Both the position numbers and the translations under genes were made by a program. From Anniella stebbinsi (taxonomy: Eukaryota; Chordata; Lepidosauria; Squamata; Anniellidae): DNA of 64,000 nucleotides. Below are positions 26,001-35,138 of this stretch, piece after piece (position 1 is the stretch's first letter; each line of letters opens with the position of its first letter). The notes under the pieces were generated by a model. The model did no database searches and was not told where the DNA came from. It worked only from the letters and a program-made list of their open reading frames with translations. The stretch spans positions 40,802,001-40,866,000 of the forward strand of contig JARDYH010000005.1 of the NCBI GenBank assembly GCA_029215795.1. Reading direction: 5' to 3'.

Positions 26001-29000
26001 TAAACAGATGTTGATAAAAGGGACTGATGAAGAAGAGAATGCTGTTGGATTTCTTGGCTACTGTCCTCAGGAGAACACCCTCTGGTCCAACTTGACTGTG
26101 AAAGAACATCTGGAGATTTATGCAGCTGTGAAAGGGATAAAGAAGGATGCTGCTGCTATTACCATCAATCGGTATGAGCAGCAAAAGATTCTGTTTTTAT
26201 TATAGAATTCATGTCTCAGGGTTTGAGGGAAGAGATTCCTGGGGCAGATTTTGGCATTCTCATAGGGAAAAAGTACCTATGTGAAAATTTGCTGGTTATT
26301 GTCCGATCGTGACCCTTATGTTACACACAAAACAGCTTTGTTTGCTAAAGCCGCAAAACATATTCACGAAATCACTCTGAATGGTATTGCAGTTGACTGT
26401 GCAGGTGATTCATTAATTTTATTTTTTATTACATTCTGATATTGCATGGTGTATTAAGTTATTTTCTTTGTAATGGCTATTAGTCCTATACAATAACATG
26501 TTCTGATCTGATCCAGTGTTATAGTAGCATCCCTGAAATAGTATTGCAATGTTCTTTTTGTTATTGTTGCAATTGGCACACAAATGGGATCAGTTGCAAA
26601 TATGGTACTTTCTACTTTTCTTTCAGAATAGTTCAAGCTCTAGAACTTGGAGAGCATTTAAAAAAGACTACTAAGACATTACCTACTGGATTATCTAGAA
26701 AAGTAAGTTTTGTGTTTTGTTAAGTCTTGAACCGTTGGCCAAATATTTAATGTTGGCGATGGGCCTGTTGGCACCAGGAAGCATTGTGTGATAGCTTTCT
26801 CCTCCCTGCCTGTGTTGCTGCTTACCGGTCTCCACTCGCGCCATTACTTAGGAACATAAGTCAATCTAATCCAGTATGTTAACACTGACTGGCAGCAGTT
26901 CTCTAGCTTTTCAGCCAGGATTCTTTCCTAGCCCTACCTGGAGATTCTGGGGATCAAACCCGCGATGTGCTAGATGCAACACATGCGCTCTACCACTGGC
27001 CTACAGCCCTTTCACCGAACTATGGCTGTGAGCTGCTGCTTCGTCTTCCTCCTTGCAGTCCTTTCCAGAGAGGTTCAGCCCATCTGGCTGATGGCTGAAA
27101 GCTGAAAGCAAACTTTAATAGGACAGAAGAGTGGAAGGGTGGGAGAGAGGAGGCAGGCTGTCTGCCACCACCAGGGTGAGGGAGGCCTACTGGTATGGGT
27201 GTGGGGGGACACTTGAGCGCTCCTGCGAACTTTTAATGTGCAAAACAGCAGAACTCATTCTCACTGAAGTCCTCCAAATTCCATCTCAAATCTTGTTCCG
27301 ATTCAAATCCGAATCGGAATGTGAGCTTTGTTTTTCTCTTTTTGCATGAAATCCATGCAGATGTTTTCAAATATACACATCAGTAGTGCACATCTTTGAA
27401 ATGTACCTGTTCTTCCCCGCTGATCAAAGCGTATTTGTGCACAGTTTTTCAAGCGGATTTTTCAAATGTACATAGGCTGTTGAACTTTTTTTCATCCATT
27501 TATCGCATTGCAAGCGTGGAAATTTACACACTTCAACAGCAGATTACATATGATTCTGTTCAGTTTGAAAAGTGCGAACAAAACCAAACTAAACCATATT
27601 TCCCATAAATCCCTGCTGTGAATATGGAGCCGGTCATGGTTAACTACTCCACATTATTCCTACATTATATGATGCAAGATTTTACATTTGTAGTAAGCAC
27701 TGCTGGCTTGGAGTTGAATTCATTGGATTGTTATGGTATGAATAAGGAGAGGATATGCTTGAGAATCACAGGATACTGCTTCCTGTGATGCAGAGAGAAT
27801 TCTGTCTAAATGAATTCAAACCATATAGTTCTCATCTCTAAAATGGACTTGGTTTGAAACAGATCTTCTGCTCTTAATGTGATGCGGTGGCCAACCACTG
27901 TAAAATTGTCAATTGAAAATTAGCTTCAGAAGCCTGAGGAAATTATCTTCGGAATCCTTAACTTACCTGGCACTGACAGTGCAACCTTTCGGTGCCACGC
28001 AAAGTCCTACTTATTTTCCAGGCATTTGAACATTAATTATGGCCAGCTTGTTCAGGGCTGCTTTTCTGGTATTCATTCTTGGCTGTTGGAGGACAGGGAG
28101 AGATTCGCTTATTCTGTGAATAAACCACCTTTCTATTGTACGTACTTTAGATTATTTTAATGGTGTGTGTGTTTTAATTGTACTGTGGTAGTTATGGTTT
28201 AAATTGATTTTAGGTTATTTTAGGTCACTGCACCACCTTGGGCTGAATCCTTGAATCTGAGTCAAACCTGAATCAAGCCTTGGCCCAATTCCAAGGTGGT
28301 ACTGGATTGGCCCAAGGCCGAAGCAGATCGATACTGAAGCCTCACTCCCCCTGCCTGCCTGCCCCAGAAAGCTGGCTCAAGGCTGGCCTTGAATCCATGT
28401 GAGTCTATTGGATTCATCAGATTCACTTCCCTCCCTCCCTCCCTCTCCCTCCCTCCCTCCCCTCCTCAGTCACCTCCTGCCGCTGCCGCCAGCGCTGAGA
28501 CCTACCTTCCCATGCGTCCGCACTTTCCTGAGAGTTGAGCACAGGAAGGATGCACAGAAAGTTGAGTCCCGGTGGATTTGGCATGGGGACAGGCTGGGAG
28601 GGAAGGCAGGCAGGCAAGCAAGAAGAGAGTCAGGAGTCCAGTGGACTCTTGGGCTGATTGAACATTGACATACTTCAATTTGTTCTCACATATTTTAAGA
28701 GAAATTTCTCAGCTTTTGCATGTGGGTATCTTGACAAACTAACCCTGCAAATATTTATTTTTATTTTTACTTAGGACACAATCCTATGCATGTTTAAACT
28801 TTTTCTTTCCAATTATGGATAGGATTGCACACTTATTTATTTTTCAAATTTATATCCTGAGTTTGTATAAAATATTAAAGGATACTTTCAAAGAATTTGT
28901 AAAAAAAAATATTTCAGAGATAGAACTCTTTTTCCTTCACTTTAGTTATGCTTCGCCCTGAGCATACTGGGCAGTCCTACTGTGATGTTGTTAGACGAAC

Positions 29001-32000
29001 CAACCGCAGGAATGGATCCCAAAGGAAAGCGCCAGGTGTGGTGAGTGACCCATCCAGTTTCACTGTTTAGACCCCGTTTTCTGAGCTTACAGTTGAAATG
29101 TTAATCCAAATACCAAACTCCCTATTTCTTTCCTAAGTCCCACCTCTGTAGTTCTCCCAGATGACAGCCGCGGCTTCAGCAGGCTTCTGGGTTGGTCACT
29201 GGGCTCCCTATGTTCACTGCTTGTTTTCTCTATATGTCTGTTAGGGGCATCTGTTAATCCTGGCCTGGCTCAACACTGGGCAAGAGAAATGAGGGGGGCA
29301 TCCCAGGTCTTTCCAAAGGCAGAGGGTAGTATGCCTCCCCTTGCTGCCCAGTGCAATTGTGATGGGGGGATGGTGCACATGGGGAAGGGAGCAAACTCAG
29401 CTGTGGGGCAGGGAGAGGACTGCAAAACAGCAGTGGCAGAGAGAACAGTCACAAGTGTTGTTAAGTTGTTATATTCAAGAGGGAGGAAACAGAGGTGCCA
29501 TTTGGCACAAGGTGGCAGTAATCACGGGGAATCATAAGAAAGACTTTCAGGAGATTCATCAAGTACACAGAGGGGAATCTGACAATTAACCTTTCCAGTA
29601 ACCCAATGCGGTAGTGCAAGAAGTGTGAATGGGAGCCATCTGCTCTTGGGACACTGTCAGACATGGGAGAATGGGAGATTGCACCCATTCACACCTCTTG
29701 CACCATCTTGCTGGATTGTTGGAAAGATTATCAGTCAGCGTCGCCTCTGTGTATGTGATAAATCTCAGGCATGCCAAGGAGAGCCGGCTTCCCCCTGATT
29801 AACTGATCCTTTTCCTACCTGCCCCCCCCCCCGCCCTCCATGAATCCCCAGGGATGCCTTCTTCTGCCAGGGATGGCCCCGTGCCCTTTTGCATACCAGC
29901 TGAAGCTATTTGGTAAGTCATCATATCTGTCTTAGAGCCTATCTACACAGTCCCTTGGAACATTTTAAATAGTATTTTAAAACATTCCAAATAGGTGCAT
30001 TCTAAAACGTCTTAGGCCACATTAAGGAGTACTCACTGGATCCCCTCACTGGATAGAACTCAGTGCACACAGACCATCACAAGCAAATCATTTGGGATGA
30101 TTTGAAGTGGAGTACTCCATTCTTCTGCCACTGGTGTTCTATCCATCAGCTAAAACAGGGCTAAGGTGAAATGCTAGAAACTTACCATTTTGGCTGGTTC
30201 AGCATTCTTCCACCATAATACATCTTGTGTTGTCTGCAGGAATGCAATTCATACTGTTTTGAAGGACAAGGACCAAGGAGCCATTTTGACAACTCACCAC
30301 ATGGAAGAAGCTGAGGCAGTGTGTGACCGAGTAGCCATCATGGTGACTGGGCAGCTCAGGTGGGCTTCATCAGACATTTTATTTTCCAGAATTCTAGGAT
30401 ACCATGAATAGCCAATGTACTGAAGAGGCAAAGGATTCTTCATATTCCATTTCTATCACCTAAGAAAAATAAGCTTGCTATCTTCAAATGATCATTTGTA
30501 TATGGCTTTTACTGGGAAAGACAGGGGAGTAAGTCCCTGCTACTTCTCCTGGGAACTGTCAGTGCCCTTTGGTACTAATGACCATGGCATCCTTCTGGAA
30601 CAGCTGTCCCAAATAGGGGGCATGATGCTTCCATGGTCCAGTTCCCATCTGGATAGCCATTTCCAGAAGATGAGGGGAAATGCTGCTTTAGGGTGCCACA
30701 AAACTGTTTTTCTTGCTGCAACAGACATGGCTACCTCTCTCAAATTTGTTTCAGTTGTTACATAAGATGCTGGAGAAGGGACCAAAGTAAAACATACCAT
30801 TCTGATGGCTCAAAACAATTTTGTGAAAAATATGGCACCAGCATAAATTTTGATGTATATCAATACATCCTAAATAGAGTAACTTTTCTATGAGCACATA
30901 ATGATGACTTTCCCCTTTTTATTAGCATGGTTCTGGATGTGAGATACTATAGGTCTAACAATGATCTGATTACTTCATTATCAGTTTGAACGGACCACAG
31001 TTGATTACTAGGGAAAATGGTTGGCTCTCCAGTGTATCCACAATTTGTGGACCCTTCGGTTTAGGAGAATGTATACATATCTTCATGGACTGATTTACCC
31101 ACCAGTCAGCTGATCATATGTCCAGACAGAAGAGGTGATTGGATTCAGTTTCCTTGTCTTATGCGCATTCATGCCCTTTAAGTCAGGCTGATTGATACAT
31201 GGTAGACACATAGAACTCTTCTGTAGCATCTGGATGCTGTGATTATAAAACAGAAGGTGGAGTATTTCATGACTCAGGTGTCACAGTTTGTGGTAACTCC
31301 GTAGAAGCTCTAAATTGCAACTCTCTTAGAAAGTTCCAAATTGTCCGCAAAGCTCTCAACGAAGGTGATGGTACTTCGGGTTTGCAATGCCTCAGTGCTG
31401 CACTAATACTATAGTGCTTAGTAGCACTTGAGAGTGTTCGAAGTGCTTGATATACATTATCTCAGTCATGCGTACAACTTCTCTTTAAGATAGATCAGTA
31501 GTATTACAAATAGGGAGTTAAGGAGGAGGGAATAATGGCTGGCCCAAACCAATCTAACGAGCTTATGGCGGGTGTGGGGGGCGGTCTTGGTTAACAACTC
31601 TGCCTCTGAGGGCACTATACTCAGAATAAAGACCAGTCATGAAGTCTATGAAGCTGCAAGTGTGGGAGCTGAAAGAGGACATTGCTCTGTTGCTTCAGCC
31701 TGGGACAGTTTACTCAGGAGAAAAGTGGTCTAGATGAGAGCCAGCACCAGTACTAGTTCCCTAAAAAACATTGTATGTCACATTACAAAGATATATAACA
31801 CTTTGAAAGCAGTGTGGAAATGGTATATGGAATGTGTCATGGGCCCCAATAGTTGACAATACTGTTATAAACTGTTATAAAGCAGTAGTGTAGATCCTGC
31901 CCAGGTCTACTTATTCTTTCTTTTTTACAAATTCTTTTAACCACCATATTCTTTGTCAGTTTTAGGTTTTTAGCTGGCAGGGTAAAATTGGCTGAGGCCA

Positions 32001-32895
32001 AATTTTAATTGGTGTGGTTAAAATGTAAAGCCACACTTGTGGGATTTGGGTTTTTTTAGAATTTAAAAGAATTAAAAAAGAAACAATTAAAGATTGTGTG
32101 TTTCCTAACAATTAATAATAACTAATGAAGGCTACACTTTTCATTATGTTATACTTCTTTCAATAGCTTCAAAAGGAATCGTGATTGCTTTGTAAGATGC
32201 AGATTTATTTAAATATTTTAATGAGTTGATAGCCCTGCTTTGTGAATATTTATATAGTAGCACACAGTAAGAAGAACATCATCTATATTCTGTCAGGTTG
32301 ACTGCAGTAGCTGCCAAGAAAAACTATGAAACATCTGCGTTAATTTTTTTGTTCTTTGCTGATCCTTTCTTGTTGCAGGTGCCTTGGTTCTATTCAGTAT
32401 CTGAAAAGCAAATTTGGCAAAAACTATTTGCTGCAAATAAAAGTAACTGGAGTTGAGCAAGGGGAGCGTCTGAATACTCAGATTCTACAGATGTTCCCAC
32501 ATGCGGCTCGGCAAGAAAGGTAAATAAAACACATGTTCACAATTTGTTTTAAAAAAAATTTGGATTAGGTTAGTGTATTTTATGTTCTTATTTTGTTTAT
32601 ATTGTATTTTATTTAAGCTTTCTGAGCTTTAGAGGATCGGTTGGATTAACAAGATTGGGGGTGATTACCCATCTACTCCTTCCTTTCATTCAGCTTTCTA
32701 AGTTCCAGTTATTAACACATGGACATAATTCATAGTTCTGGGGACACATTCATATACCCCGATCCACCTGGCTTCTGTGTATCTCAGGCTGGATGAGGAA
32801 TCATGCATGCAAATCCCTTCCCAATCCAACAGCCAATGCTGTACAGATGGGAACCCTTTTATAAAACTGGAGTTTTGCTGATCAGGAGAAAAATT

Positions 32896-32980
<85 letters not shown>

Positions 32981-35107
32981 CAACTTCCCTGATCCCCTCC
33001 CTGCCAAACTGGGCCTTAGCTTTTTGGACAGGTTTCTGCATATGCAGAATGGTTGCTCGGACCATACTCTTTTGCATCAAAGCTATACTGGCAGCTGGGT
33101 TGTTGTTTTTCCTCCTCTTAGGATATCCACTTTGTTGGTCTACAAGATCCCAATGGAAGATGCACTGCCTCTGTCAAGAGCCTTCTCCATGCTAGAGGAA
33201 GGTATGTCTGAACTGAAGATGCAACTATTTTTAGGTGAAGATATGTAAGGCCCACATTAGATACCACTATCCCATCCCTTCCCTCTACGTACAGTGAAGG
33301 GGAAAGATCATGCCTTCCCTTCTTCCAGCACCTCGGGACATCCACATTTAGGTGTAGGCAGTGAATAGTATACAAATGTAACATCCAGCACATGGGTAGA
33401 TACAGGTTGGATTTTGCATGTGTGTGTCCTCTTCAGACATTACACTCATACATGAGCATCTGGGGGTACTGGAGGCAGAGAAGGTGCATCCTCTGGGCGA
33501 TTTTGCTCCCCATTGTAAAAAAAGGAAAGTGAGGGAAAGCATCATTCCAAAGGGGTACGTCAACAGAACGTAATTTGTTTAATTTTATGTCCTCACAGCT
33601 AAACAAAATTTCAGCTTTCGGGAATATAGCTTTTCTTTGAACACTTTGGAACAGGTAATGTATTTTAAAATATAAATAGGTGGTATATGTGGTCATCATA
33701 CCTCCAAATGGAATATTTGAGTCTGAGTGGATGAAAGCTACAGTCAGCACAACTCAGCTTCTTCATGTGCATCTTCTACTAGATTTGGAATCAAGTGCAA
33801 AACAGACCTGTGCCTGTGCCCCCCTCCCCCACCCCAGTGCCTGATCTCTCCATCCAGAATTATGTGCTCCTTCCACTATGTTGTGAACTGCACAAAATGA
33901 ATATTTTTAGTAATGTTGGTGAAGTTCTAGCCAGGCTCAGAATCCCCCAAATCAGGATGCAGAACCCCAGGCCCAAAACTGGCCTTCCAGGGGTCCCAGT
34001 CTGGTCCTCTGAGTTTCCCCAGCAATCCATGGCCCCACCCTCTTTCCTCAACCACTGATCATTTGGTGGTTTTCCCAGCTGTTCTGAGGGGTGTTTTTCC
34101 CCCCTTTCTAAAAGCTAGAAATGCCTTTCCCAAGGCTTAGCTACCAACAGTAAGAGCTTTAAGCTAAAGTATGGTGCTGTTTTGGGTCATTTGTTCCCAC
34201 CCCTTTTGGCTCCAGCCCCGCCCACCACTGGAATCCTCCTCCCCTCCCCGAGTTTCACCTAAATGAAATTTGGCCTTCAGGCTGAGATTCTGTATCCCTG
34301 CCCCAAATCCTTCCCCTGCACATGTTAAAATACAAGCAAGAGAAGAATTGCAGGTTTCCCCAGCCTTCCCCTTTCTTATCTTGAATACAATGGAGAGAGG
34401 CTGCTCTCTTATATTCATTAGGGGGAAACTGAGTTTCTGCAGTGGGGGGGACAGAGACTGGGAGGGGGCATCCCCTGCAGCATACCTGGAGGGGTTGAAT
34501 TCATCTCACCCTTAGTTCCTTCTAACATCGGATTTTTCCTCTGTAGCATTTAAATTCTCCACAGTAGGGTTGTCCATATATAATGGGGTGGACTTTCTCC
34601 TCCTTTGGATTTTGTCCCCGTGTCAACTTTTGTTCCCTACTTCCACAAACGAATGGAGAACTTTTCTCCATTTTAGAGTAGAGGAGAGAAAGAAGCTTCC
34701 GCTTACTTGGAGATGGAGGAGAGTAAATCTTTTGAGTCCTTGGATTGTCATCAAAAATTAGCAGAGTTCTTTCAAGAGTTTAGATAATGTTTGAGTTCAT
34801 CTGAGAGGAGCTTTGGAAAGGTTGCCCATCAGTTATTTTTTGACATCCCTGGTTATTCGTTTTTTGAGAAGTGCAGCTAAATTCTGATTTCTCCCTCTGT
34901 CACTGACATGGGATTGGTGAAGCCTGCAGTCAGCCTCTCCTCCACCTTCAAGATAATCAGAGCTTTCAAAGCTCAGACCACTATTTTCTTGGGTAATTGG
35001 ATTCATATCTTGGATCAAGACTGAAAAATGCCAAATTTGAGGGAAGTGATGACTGGCATCTTGGTGTTACTGGAATATATCATTGCCTATTATTATTATT
35101 GTTATTA

Positions 35108-35138
<31 letters not shown>

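Noticed and set aside
26850..27009. Functional tRNA gene on the minus strand
   Set aside because: A and B boxes are present but the cloverleaf is degenerate and continues into a SINE body.
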